From Kamptonema sp. UHCC 0994 (GTDB taxonomy: Bacteria; Cyanobacteriota; Cyanobacteriia; Cyanobacteriales; Microcoleaceae), in NCBI RefSeq assembly GCF_029167235.1, contig NZ_JARFTR010000045.1:1-64000 (forward strand): DNA of 64,000 nucleotides, read 5' to 3'. The notes under the pieces were generated by a model. That model was not told the DNA's origin and did no database searches. It worked only from the letters and a program-made list of their open reading frames with translations. Shown in pieces: positions 8,472 to 15,917 of this stretch (its first letter is position 1; each line of letters opens with the position of its first letter). The position numbers were made by a program, and so were the translations under genes.

Positions 8472-9152
8472 ATGAAATCCAAACTTTGGTCAAACCACCC
8501 CCTCCCCCGCTACAACACCAAATCTATTAACAAAAACGGTATCGGATTTTCAATAGATGACTTTGGCAATAGCGCCCCCACTGTCACATCTATTCTAGAA
8601 TCTACCAGAAGCCCAGAAGAAATAGCACGACTCGTAAATTGGCGAAAAAGCAAAGGAAGCAAAGCCAATAACATTTTAAACATTGGCAGACAAGGCCACC
8701 GCCAAATAGAAAGATTCCTTAATGGCGAAAACATTTCCTGTTCTCCATTACTTGAACCTTACTGGAACAAATTGCTACCAACATTACAAGAATTAAATCA
8801 CATTAGACTCGTAGAAGGAAACGTTTTCAACTTTTACAAAGGATACGCAGGTAGAGTTGACTGCGTAGGTCGCCTTTATGACTTGCCAGAATGCACGATA
8901 GAATTCAAATTTTCCGATGAAGTTAAACCCATCCACGAAAGTACAAAATTACAAGTAGCTGCCTATATCGGAGCATTAAATCGTCAGTATGGCCCACCTT
9001 ATAGAGTAAAAATTACTCAAGGTCTTGTCATTGTTACCACTCCCAATGAGGTTGATATCAATTTATTAGATGAAGTGGAAGTAATGAAATACTGGAAACA
9101 ATGGGAGAATAAAGTAGAACGTTTTTGGAATCTGCAAAAATTTGCAGCTTAG
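8472..9152 (+). CDS. PD-(D/E)XK exonuclease-like protein (RecB/MGME1-like)
   Basis: A 226-residue protein with the sequence marks of a PD-(D/E)XK nuclease: RQGHRQIE (His76), GRVDCVG (Asp130), EFK at 144-146 and the helix QVAAYIGAL (Gln161, Tyr165), the QxxxY motif of RecB/Cas4/MGME1-type exonucleases. The N-terminus (APTVTSILESTRS) also fits the MGME1-like group seen in phages and bacteria. It is divergent from the two ATPases with 221 bases between the start codons, so a shared control region is possible. All catalytic positions appear present. Whether it serves repair, phage defence or is phage-derived cannot be told here. Confidence 0.75.
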   Translation: MKSKLWSNHPLPRYNTKSINKNGIGFSIDDFGNSAPTVTSILESTRSPEEIARLVNWRKSKGSKANNILNIGRQGHRQIERFLNGENISCSPLLEPYWNKLLPTLQELNHIRLVEGNVFNFYKGYAGRVDCVGRLYDLPECTIEFKFSDEVKPIHESTKLQVAAYIGALNRQYGPPYRVKITQGLVIVTTPNEVDINLLDEVEVMKYWKQWENKVERFWNLQKFAA

Positions 9153-9203
9153 AGCGTGTTATCCCTGCAATTTTTTCTTGAACTTACATTTTACTATGTA
9201 GAT

Positions 9204-9244
9204 GCGATCGCTCTTATTTTTGCTACAATAAAAAGAGCGATCGC
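9204..9244. terminator. bidirectional hairpin between convergent genes
   Basis: GCGATCGCTCTT and AAGAGCGATCGC form a perfect 12-bp stem built on two HIP1 sites. The loop side carries ATTTTT and AATAAAAA runs. It lies between the nuclease gene and the minus-strand hydrolase fragment, the expected place for a terminator, though the T-run is inside rather than after the stem. Confidence 0.55.
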
Positions 9245-9276
9245 CCTGCTCCAAACTGTTCCCAACTCCTTAAAAC

Positions 9277-9936
9277 CTAAATTAAAGACTTGTGCTGAGT
9301 GAAGATAGTTTGCAAATAACTCGCCACCGCCTCTGGATACTCAACCATTGCCAAATGCCCACAATCTGGAATTTGCATCACATTCTCGCCACATCCAGAA
9401 AATAGCCAATGAAAACTAGCCAAATGTAAAACATATTTCGGTTCCATAATCGGATCGCGATCGCCTGTAATAAAATAAACAGGCTGCTTCAATCGCGCCA
9501 CAATCTGCGGTAAAAGGTGCACCTCCGCCTCAGTCGTAGAATCCAATAGTGCCCCCAAAGCCGCCTGTGGATGCGCCGCCGCAAAATCAATTAACCGCTG
9601 ACGACCCCAAAAACGCGCGATCGCATTTACCACACTCATCCGCGCAAACACTACATCCATCAACGGCAAATAAGGCAGCCACAACGGTCGCCACCTCACC
9701 AACTGTCGGCCCACCGACCGAAATCGCTCAAACTCTTCTTGGAGGTAAATCCCGCCGCCAGAATTGACGCAGACTACCCCCTTAATATTTTGCGGTGACA
9801 TATCGGCACCCCAGAGAGCGATCGCACCCCCCAGAGAATGTCCAATCAGCCAAGCATTAGAAATATCCAACTTTTCCAATAAAATCCCCAAATCCTCAGC
9901 ATAGGCCCCAGGACTATAATAACCAGATGTGAGCAT
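9277..9936 (-). pseudogene. 5'-truncated alpha/beta hydrolase
   Basis: The frame contains the nucleophile elbow GHSLGG near residue 33, the acid region FITGDRDPIMEPKYV and the catalytic histidine in DCGHLAMVEYPE, so the C-terminal two thirds of an alpha/beta hydrolase are present. What should precede it (first beta strands and the HG oxyanion-hole loop, about 70-80 residues) is missing. Instead the frame begins inside the end of an unrelated coding frame (9914-10192). A deletion that fused two genes is the simplest reading. No ribosome binding site is evident at the first ATG, so it is probably inactive. Confidence 0.75.
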
Positions 9937-10192
9937 TCATAAAGTAATGGCGTAGAATCACGGTATCGGGAGCCGCTAACCAGGCATTTAAGAACGCGGC
10001 TAAACAAGAACGTGGCACAAAATGTGTTTTAAAAGTCTCTCCTGCAATTCCAATAGTAGGAGAGTTAGTGCTACAAACGATCGCACCGCGATCGCCACCT
10101 AAATAACCCACCCAGGCGTTGTAACCGATCGCCAACAAATTTGTAGCAATAAAGTCTTGCTGCCATTTGAGTATATCAGGAACTTGACTCAC
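9914..10192 (-). pseudogene. C-terminally truncated paralogue of the 10189-10644 gene
   Basis: The GTG start overlaps the stop of the upstream gene (GTGA). The product resembles that neighbour: FIATNLLAIGYNAWVGYL against FIHHNILLLGYTAWIGYI, a RG..VC segment after it, and F.P followed by an aliphatic helix. It breaks off after about 90 residues where the hydrolase fragment begins, with a short out-of-frame tail (MNAHIWLL). The family is not recognised. It looks like a tandem duplicate whose 3' end was lost in the same deletion that removed the hydrolase N-terminus. Confidence 0.6.
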
Positions 10193-10644
10193 AGCGCTCT
10201 CCTTTGGGTGGTTAAATCAGGCTGAAATTCCGCCCATCGTCTTTGCACTTGCTCATAACAATTGGCAGGGGAAATTGCCAAGTTTTGCAACAAGTTAATA
10301 TCTATTGCATCGTTACCAATAACCAGAATCACCATCGCCTGAGTGGGTTCATAGGTCGCGATCGCATTCAACAATGCAGTAACAGCCTCTTTTTCCAGTT
10401 CCAGGGCTTGCAGATACCTCCCTACCTGCGCTTGAGGAATGAATGTCCGATTGAAGTTCACGATATCAATACTCCAATCGATGAAGGGAGGAACTACATC
10501 CACAACATCGCAAACCACCAGCCCTCGTCCCTCGTTTATGTAGCCAATCCAGGCCGTGTATCCAAGGAGCAAAATATTATGGTGAATGAAGCGGTTCTGC
10601 CAATAGCCAAAGTATCCTTGCCAAAGGTCATTTTGCATTCGCAT
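10189..10644 (-). CDS. Unrecognised 151-residue protein
   Basis: A complete-looking frame with a strong GGGAGGA ribosome binding site before its ATG, which overlaps the stop of the metE fragment (TAATG). It is rich in aromatic and aliphatic residues, with WQNRFIHHNILLLGYTAWIGY near the N-terminus and a C-terminal helix CYEQVQRRWAEFQ. It has no transmembrane helix or known motif. The following frame is a shortened paralogue, so this is one member of a small tandem family. No function can be assigned. Confidence 0.55.
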   Translation of the reverse strand: MRMQNDLWQGYFGYWQNRFIHHNILLLGYTAWIGYINEGRGLVVCDVVDVVPPFIDWSIDIVNFNRTFIPQAQVGRYLQALELEKEAVTALLNAIATYEPTQAMVILVIGNDAIDINLLQNLAISPANCYEQVQRRWAEFQPDLTTQRRAL

Positions 10645-11006
10645 TATTCTTCCTCCCGCAGAATTTTTGTTGCTTCCACCATCCGATTATTGCTGCGGCT
10701 ATTTTCAATTGAAATCACAATTGCAAAATATCGAATCAGTCCAGATAAATGACAGAAGCGATCGGGAATTAAACCGAGACGAAAGCTCCAGTCCAAAACG
10801 CGATCGTAAAGAGTGGTGTCACCAATACCAATGCGATCTATACCTGCGGTAAGCTGAGTTTGCCAATTTGCAGCTTCCACATCGTGAAATATTTGCAGGA
10901 GTGTATCTGCCTCAGATTTGCCACTCCAAAAAGCTTCCAGTGCTTTCTTTAACTCCCGGTTTTTGCCAATACCGGGATAGCCCAATGTTTCGGTTTTAAT
11001 GGTCAT
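10644..11006 (-). pseudogene. metE: 3'-truncated cobalamin-independent methionine synthase (MetE N-terminus)
   Basis: The first 95 residues are unmistakably MetE: TLGYPGIGKNRELKKALEAFW, AGIDRIGIGDTTLYDRVLDW and FRLGLIPDRFCHLSGL. The intact enzyme has roughly 750 residues and carries its zinc ligands and active site in the C-terminal barrel, all missing here. After about RYFA the frame runs into an unrelated tail (VEATKILREEE) that ends at the next gene. An intact cobalamin riboswitch lies upstream on the same strand, the usual control of metE. The fragment cannot make methionine, so the strain must use another synthase such as B12-dependent MetH or an intact metE elsewhere. Confidence 0.85.
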
Positions 11007-11008
11007 AG

Positions 11009-11251
11009 TTGTAGCGTCCTAGTTTTGAATTAATTTTGAAAATGAATCGCAAGAATTGAGTTCACCTGCTGCTAATTAACTGCGGTGAATCAATCAAATT
11101 GGGTATAGCAAACATACACAAACACAGCTCGGTAATTGCCAGTCAACAGCACAGATCGGACACCTTCCAAAAAGGCGACCGTAAACGGGCAGTTGCTTAA
11201 AAAAATGCCGAGACTTGATGGAATTGGCAAGTTCAAATTAGGACGCTACAA
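11009..11251. repeat. MITE-like segment with 13-bp inverted ends
   Basis: TTGTAGCGTCCTA at 11009-11021 is exactly inverted at 11239-11251, enclosing about 217 bases with no supported gene. The segment lies between the riboswitch and the metE fragment, and its inner end supplies the AGGA that could serve as the metE ribosome binding site. A short frame across it has no recognisable similarity. Confidence 0.45.
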
Positions 11252-11355
11252 TTCCAACGATGAGAAAGCAGGCCTGAAGCGGATCGATTGTAAAAATGCA
11301 AAAAAGCTGAATAGACCATCATCCATACCTCGCAGATGAAAAATAACAGGTTGAT

Positions 11356-11472
11356 AATCGGCGGGCATCCTGACTCAGAGATTCAATGTCTCCTCACAGT
11401 TGCGGGACAGCGGCAGACTTACACTGCTCTTTCCCCCTTACGTTTGATGGCTGTTCCCCATCAAAACCGATA
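11356..11472 (-). promoter_or_regulatory. Cobalamin riboswitch 1 (upstream of metE fragment)
   Basis: On the minus strand the segment shows the conserved cobalamin aptamer order: GGGGGAAAG, a GTAAGTC block, the B12-box core GCTGTCCCGCAACTGTGA and the 3' closing GAGTCAGGATGCCCGCC. It precedes the metE remnant by about 350 bases. Such elements switch off metE when B12 is available. Just after the aptamer is a small frame (ATGGATGATGG..., about 26 codons) with a GAGGT ribosome-binding-site-like sequence. Confidence 0.92.
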
Positions 11473-11664
11473 TTAATGTTTGAAGATTAACACATATGAG
11501 GCGCGATCGCATACCATCGTCATCCGATCAATTTACAGCAAATTCTTCTACGAGAAATGGGCAAAAGGCACGATGCCGATCGCACCGCTTCTAAAAATCT
11601 ACAGAAATCTGTAAATCAAACTTATATGTCTTGAGCGCCTTGGCGGTTGCTATACAACCTGCGG
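11473..11664. other. gene-free spacer with a dispersed-repeat end
   Basis: Between riboswitch 1 and the methyltransferase remnant there is no supported gene. A GCCTTGGCGGTTGCTATA end of the MITE-like family lies at about 11637-11655, and HIP1 sites are present. Confidence 0.5.
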
Positions 11665-12579
11665 TCAAACGGAATTAAGCGATCGCCCAACACATAAATC
11701 TGACGTTGTAGCTGAAGCGGTTTCCGTCGATCGCGTTACTACCTTAGCCCGGATCGCACAAAACATCCCAAATCGACAAAGACCCGCGCCAAATGACAAC
11801 CGCATCAACAGAATCGTCGGTACTTCTCGCACAGACTTAATAAAGCCGGAAACTCCATATTTCATCCACCCTTGCGGACGAACAATTCCCTGCCAAATTG
11901 TATCTAGCCAAGAAGGTAGAGTTTGTTCCGTCCAATCTGCGGTTTTCACCTCTCCCTCAACGAATCCCGTCGCCTCTAAAAGTTCAGAAAAGCCTTCAAT
12001 ACTCGAAAAAGCAGGATGCGACCACTGATCGAGTAACTGCTGCATCACAGGTTTCTCCCAAAAATTCAGCGGTTGCTGGCGATCGTCCCGCTGATTCCAA
12101 TCAGCCAGAACCATTATCCCACCAGGCTTGAGCACGCGCATCAACTCTCTGGCGAAAATAGCTTTATCGGGCATATGCGGGCCTGCTTCGATCGACCAAA
12201 CCACATCAAAACTCCCATCTGGGAATGACAATCCCATCGCATCATCAACCTGAAACTGGACATTCAGACCTGCTGGCGTGAGTTCCTGCGCACGTTTGAC
12301 TTGTTGAGGACTGATGGTAATCCCGGTGACAGCAAAGCCGTAATCCTGGGCAAGAATGCGGCTGCTACCGCCAATTCCGCAACCGACATCTAAAACGGTA
12401 GTGCCAGGAGATAATCGATCTAAACCGCCCCAACGCACCATTTCATGGATGAAGTCAGATTTAGCCGTTAAAAAATCCTTCTGTTGTGGTGGCGAACCAT
12501 AATGACCTAAGTGAATATGTTCGCCCCAATAAAACTCTAAAATGCCGTCTTCTGTCCACTCGTCATAGGAATTGGCAAA
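11665..12579 (-). pseudogene. 5'-truncated MPBQ/MSBQ methyltransferase (Slr0418-like)
   Basis: The SAM-dependent family methylates 2-methyl-6-phytyl- and solanesyl-benzoquinols in tocopherol and plastoquinone synthesis. Motif I VLDVGCGIGGSSRIL, GITISPQQVKRAQELTP, WSIEAGPHMPDK and KSVREVPTILLMRLSFG match the cyanobacterial enzyme very closely. The conserved frame extends upstream of the first ATG (12441) to 12579 (SYDEWTEDGILEFYWGEHIH) and then stops dead two bases before a palindrome; a TAA follows in frame and no start codon lies between. The N-terminal membrane anchor and start are therefore lost. The last 25 residues also look foreign. A product started at 12441 would keep motif I but lack the first lid region. 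I read it as a decayed copy, with an intact one expected elsewhere. Confidence 0.8.
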
Positions 12580-12580
12580 A

Positions 12581-12647
12581 AGGTATGTAGTTGGGCTTTA
12601 GCCCTCTTTTAGGATATGAAAGAGGGCTAAAGCCCAACTACGTACCT
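12581..12647. repeat. 28-bp-arm palindrome abutting the methyltransferase
   Basis: GTTGGGCTTTAGCCCTCTT and AAGAGGGCTAAAGCCCAAC are the cores of two 28-base arms with one mismatch around an 11-base loop. It can act as a strong transcriptional hairpin between desaturase and methyltransferase, and its edge coincides with the truncation point of the latter. Confidence 0.85.
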
Positions 12648-12659
12648 AAAATTTAACTT

Positions 12660-13802
12660 CTATCTTGTGACAGTTGGCCTTAGTCCTATTTGTTCTGTAC
12701 CTAGAGCCCTTGATTGGGCTGCTTGACGAAATGATGCGATCGATACCAGGCGATTGGAGTCAGTATCCCACAAAATAAACTTGGAACAGTCAAGCATATC
12801 GTCGAGCCGAATAGTTTTTACTTTCGATAGCAAGTGAATATTTTCATTATGACAAGCTTCGAGATTGTAGTTAGGGATTCTTTCAGAAAGATGATGAATG
12901 TTGTGGTAGCCAATATCTGCGGTAAACCACTTGAGAATTGTCGGTAACTCCAGGTAAGTGCTGCCCTCGATTGCTCCCCGAATATAGCTCCAGTCTGCTG
13001 TTTTGTGGGCGTAACAGCCATCAAAGTTATGTTCTACAAAAAATACCCAGATGACGATTGCAGCAGAAAAAGTCAAGATTATTGAGTACATACTTAAGAA
13101 GAATCCCGGCCCCAGGAGATAGCTAAAGATAATCAAGCCGCTAACAACGCAAATGTTGTTAAACAGCAGATCCCAAAATTCTGCCACCGTGTACCAATGC
13201 TTGGATTTATGAGCAGAGATAATTTCTGATAAACTCATGCCAGGAGATGTTTTCAATCGAGTAAATAGATCGAGAACAAAATCATAAGTTCCTGCGATCA
13301 GGGCAATTCTTGGCTTGATCGCGAGATAGAAAAAACCGCCGGGAAAAGCCATTAATGGATGTCGTAGTAATTCATAAAGCCTTTGATCAAATGAATTGAG
13401 TTTTGAAAATTCATCGGTAGAAAGAAAGTCGGCAATACCGCGATATCGCTCCCAATCACCATTGGTTTTGTGATGGTAGGCATGATCTCTTGACCAGGGG
13501 TATTGAGGGATGGCGTTGATGACACCCAGGATAAAACCGATAACTCGATTAACTTTTTTTGAACTAAAGAGTGAATAGTGTCCGCAATCGTGCATTAAAG
13601 AAAAACAACGCACGGAGAAGAGTACAATTAGAAGTACAATTGGTGGTAGCAGCCAAAAGGAAATAGAAGCTGCTTTCACTGCTAAAAACCATAAAAGAAG
13701 ATAAGGGACAAGCGTATTAATGATTTGATAAGTTGCCCATAAATCATTACTCCTCATATATGGAGTCAGAACAAAGTCAAATTTTTTAACTGTGGTTTCC
13801 AT
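12660..13802 (-). CDS. Membrane fatty acid desaturase
   Basis: A 380-residue di-iron desaturase of the DesA-like membrane class. The three histidine boxes are intact: HDCGH at 71-75, HAYHH at 107-111 and HNIHH at 300-304, and hydrophobic helices lie on both sides. It has a C-terminal extension after the last box. The enzyme would introduce a double bond into glycerolipid acyl chains at the thylakoid or plasma membrane using ferredoxin electrons; regiospecificity is not readable from the sequence. It is the only clearly intact gene between the two cobalamin riboswitches. Its start is followed upstream by GTTAAC repeats and the broken membrane gene. Confidence 0.85.
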   Translation of the reverse strand: METTVKKFDFVLTPYMRSNDLWATYQIINTLVPYLLLWFLAVKAASISFWLLPPIVLLIVLFSVRCFSLMHDCGHYSLFSSKKVNRVIGFILGVINAIPQYPWSRDHAYHHKTNGDWERYRGIADFLSTDEFSKLNSFDQRLYELLRHPLMAFPGGFFYLAIKPRIALIAGTYDFVLDLFTRLKTSPGMSLSEIISAHKSKHWYTVAEFWDLLFNNICVVSGLIIFSYLLGPGFFLSMYSIILTFSAAIVIWVFFVEHNFDGCYAHKTADWSYIRGAIEGSTYLELPTILKWFTADIGYHNIHHLSERIPNYNLEACHNENIHLLSKVKTIRLDDMLDCSKFILWDTDSNRLVSIASFRQAAQSRALGTEQIGLRPTVTR

Positions 13803-13848
13803 TCAATCAAACTCTTTTGTGAACAACGTTGAAGCAATCAGTTAACTG

Positions 13849-14188
13849 TTAACGGTTAACTGTTAGCTGATTGAATAAGATGGTGTGTAGACTAAATAGG
13901 GCGATCGTCATTGATAGCCCCCAAATCAAGGCAATTAGGTTCAGAAAATACTAACGAATTGTGAATCCTAAAAATTGGTTAACCAACCAGATCGATAGCA
14001 CCGAAATAACAGCCTGTCTGCGGCTCAGTGTCACACCTGCTAGCGTGGCAAAGCTAACCAGCGGCGCATGGGGATAGTTGAGGCTACTAGCACTACCAAT
14101 AGCAATGAGGCAATATCGCCACAACCTGCTTGCTGCTGTGGCTTGATACGATATTTTCCACTTGGAATCGAAAAAAGCTTTTAGACAT
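13849..14188 (-). pseudogene. Decayed small membrane protein gene under cobalamin riboswitch 2
   Basis: After the riboswitch a GAGGT site precedes ATG at 14188, whose frame (MSKSFFRFQVENI) stops after about 30 codons. The neighbouring frame then carries a coherent membrane-protein-like sequence, YPHAPLVSFATLAGVTLSRR and SVLSIWLVNQFLGF, ended by TAG at 13951-13953. The same frame continues beyond that stop with another hydrophobic helix (YFLNLIALIWGLSMTIALF). One frameshift plus one nonsense mutation in a two- or three-helix protein explains this. The family is not recognised; a role in cobalamin or cobalt uptake is a guess from the riboswitch. Confidence 0.6.
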
Positions 14189-14227
14189 AATCTGTACCTC
14201 GCAGATATTTGGGTAACATCAAAAACT

Positions 14228-14346
14228 ATCGGCGGGCATCCTGACTCAGAGAAATAAGATTTTCTCATTACAGTTGCGGGACAGCGCCGGATTTACACCG
14301 AACTTTCCCCCTTACGTCTGATGGCTGCTCCCCATCAAAACCGACA
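14228..14346 (-). promoter_or_regulatory. Cobalamin riboswitch 2
   Basis: The minus strand reads GGTTTTGATGGGGAGCAGCC, GGGGGAAAGTTCGGTG, TGTCCCGCAACTGTAATG and CTGAGTCAGGATGCCCGCC, the ordered core of the cobalamin aptamer. It shares nearly all conserved positions with riboswitch 1 and also the downstream string ATCTGCGAGGTA. The gene that follows is broken. Confidence 0.92.
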
Positions 14347-14462
14347 TCATATTTCACTATAACATAAGTTTTATTGAGAGTCAAGATTGAAGATTATTAG
14401 TACCATAAATTTCTGATTATTGCACAATTTTTTTTGACAAAATTAACAGTATAAGTATTAAA

Positions 14463-14508
14463 AAATATACCTCACTTAAGCTTTAACTATCTTAAGTAAG
14501 GTATATTT
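14463..14508 (-). terminator. Terminator after tRNA-Ser
   Basis: AAATATACCTCACTTAAG and CTTAAGTAAGGTATATTT are near-perfect inverted arms around a ten-base loop. Read on the minus strand the stem ends in a run of six T, and it follows the minus-strand tRNA-Ser by 18 bases, so it fits an intrinsic terminator for that tRNA. Confidence 0.75.
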
Positions 14509-14525
14509 ATTGTCTATTTGTATAA

Positions 14526-14610
14526 CGGAGAGGGAGGGATTCGAACCCTCGTTAAGTTGCCCTAAACAGCATTTCCAGTGCTGCGCCTTCAACCGCTCGG
14601 CCACCTCTCC
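14526..14610 (-). tRNA. tRNA-Ser(GGA)
   Basis: The minus strand gives an 85-base class II tRNA: acceptor GGAGAGG/CCTCTCC, anticodon arm CAGCA-CTGGAAA-TGCTG with anticodon GGA, a long variable arm and T-loop GGTTCGAATCC. The discriminator is G and CCA is not encoded. Confidence 0.95.
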
Positions 14611-14830
14611 AAGGCAGAAATCAAAATTTCAGCCACAAGAAAACTATAGTAGCAGAACAAACATCAATTTGACAAGAGACTTTGGCATAAATTTGCTGTT
14701 TAATGTGGGTAGGGCATTGCTTCAGCCAAATTTGCTCCTCCATTGTTAGACTCATAAAACAGCCTAAACCCAATCATATCAATACTTTTGTCCCGATCTA
14801 CCTCAAAAAAATCCCAACCTTAAAATCTCT

Positions 14831-15199
14831 ATGGCACGTTCTTACAGCATTAAGATTTATAACAGACAGACAGGCGATCGCCGCACCGTCCAAGTCCCAG
14901 AAGACCGCTATATCCTCCACAGCGCCGAAAACCAAGGAGTAGATTTACCATTCTCGTGTCGTAACGGAGCCTGTACTACCTGTGCCGTGCGCCTCGTGGC
15001 TGGCAAAGTCCATCAGCCAGAAGCAATGGGTCTCTCAGTTGAACTCCAAAAACAGGGTTATGCTCTATTGTGCGTCAGCTATCCCTGCTGCGACATAGAA
15101 GTAGAAACCCAAGACGAAGATGAAGTCTACGAACTCCAATTCGGTCGCTACTTCGGCAAAGGCAAAGTTAGACGAGGATTGCCTTTAGATGAAGATTAA
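14831..15199 (+). CDS. 2Fe-2S ferredoxin with C-terminal extension (Slr0148/FdC2-like)
   Basis: A 122-residue plant-type ferredoxin. The cluster ligands are in FSCRNGACTTC (three Cys) with the fourth in ALLCVSYP. The C-terminal extension ELQFGRYFGKGKVRRGLP is the mark of the Slr0148/FdC2 group, which differs from photosynthetic PetF in redox properties. The extra CC in SYPCCDIE is unusual. It is followed six bases later by the nuclease-like lipoprotein gene, so the two probably share a transcript. The exact electron partner is unknown. Confidence 0.88.
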   Translation: MARSYSIKIYNRQTGDRRTVQVPEDRYILHSAENQGVDLPFSCRNGACTTCAVRLVAGKVHQPEAMGLSVELQKQGYALLCVSYPCCDIEVETQDEDEVYELQFGRYFGKGKVRRGLPLDED

Positions 15200-15205
15200 A
15201 GCAAT

Positions 15206-15787
15206 ATGGGCATAGCAGTAAAAAATCTTGACCAGACACAGCCGATCGCATTGAGAGTAATGCAGATAGTTATCTATTGGTTATTCGCGATCGCCCTTTG
15301 CCTACTTTTAGCTAGCTGCGAAGAGCCCCCAGAAATCCCCCAAGGCTCAACCGTCAAAGTAGAGCGAGTAGTCAGCGGACAAACCATCGAAATAGCAGGC
15401 TTTGCTGACCAAACCCCCATACTAGAGCAAGTCCGGCTGATCGGCATAGAAGCCCCCGACTTAAAACAGCAGCCTTGGGGCCCAGAAGCCAGACAAAAAC
15501 TAGAACAACTCATCGGCGGACAAAAAGTATTATTAGAATCCGATGCTCAAGATAAAGACCGCAACGATCGCAAATTAGCCTATTTATGGCAAGGAGGAAT
15601 CCTCCTCAACGAACAGCTAGTCAAAGAAGGATATGCTCTAGTCGTAGCGCGATCGCCCAACACCAAACACAAACACCGCCTCGCTAACGCCCAAGAATGG
15701 GCTAGACTCATGGGACATGGCATTTGGAACCCAGAACAACCCATGCGCCAAACCCCCGCAGAATTTAGAAATCAGAATCGCAAATAG
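15206..15787 (+). CDS. Thermonuclease (SNase-like) family lipoprotein
   Basis: A 193-residue secreted nuclease-like protein. A hydrophobic helix ends at the lipobox LLASC, predicting a lipid anchor. The SNase fold follows: VERVVSGQTIEIAG, VRLIGIEAPDLKQQPWGPEA and DRNDRKLAYLW. The first catalytic Arg (in VRLIGIEAP), the Glu/Asp positions and the second Arg (DRKLAYLW) appear conserved. Its start lies six bases after the ferredoxin stop. Substrate and role, such as extracellular DNA turnover, are inferred from the family. Confidence 0.85.
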   Translation: MGIAVKNLDQTQPIALRVMQIVIYWLFAIALCLLLASCEEPPEIPQGSTVKVERVVSGQTIEIAGFADQTPILEQVRLIGIEAPDLKQQPWGPEARQKLEQLIGGQKVLLESDAQDKDRNDRKLAYLWQGGILLNEQLVKEGYALVVARSPNTKHKHRLANAQEWARLMGHGIWNPEQPMRQTPAEFRNQNRK

Positions 15788-15814
15788 GGGAGCGGGGGAG
15801 AGATGGGGGAGATG

Positions 15815-15916
15815 GGTAATTAGCGATTAGCGATTAGCGATTAGCGATTAGCCATTACCAGTTGACAGTTGACAGTTAACAGTTAACAGTTAACAGTTAA
15901 CAGTTAACAGTTAAAT
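15815..15916. repeat. heptameric repeats (ATTAGCG, AACAGTT) before the IMPase gene
   Basis: Four ATTAGCG units are followed by about nine AACAGTT-type units that reach to within a few bases of the next start codon, leaving no Shine-Dalgarno sequence. Confidence 0.85.
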
Positions 15917-15917
15917 C

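Noticed and set aside
11136-11339. 67-codon plus-strand frame between riboswitch 1 and the metE fragment
   Set aside because: Overlaps the MITE-like inverted end, has no ribosome binding site and no recognisable protein signal.
14510-14749. Frame starting in the tRNA-Ser region (MSICITEREGFEPSLS)
   Set aside because: It is the translated complement of tRNA-Ser, a well-known false gene call.
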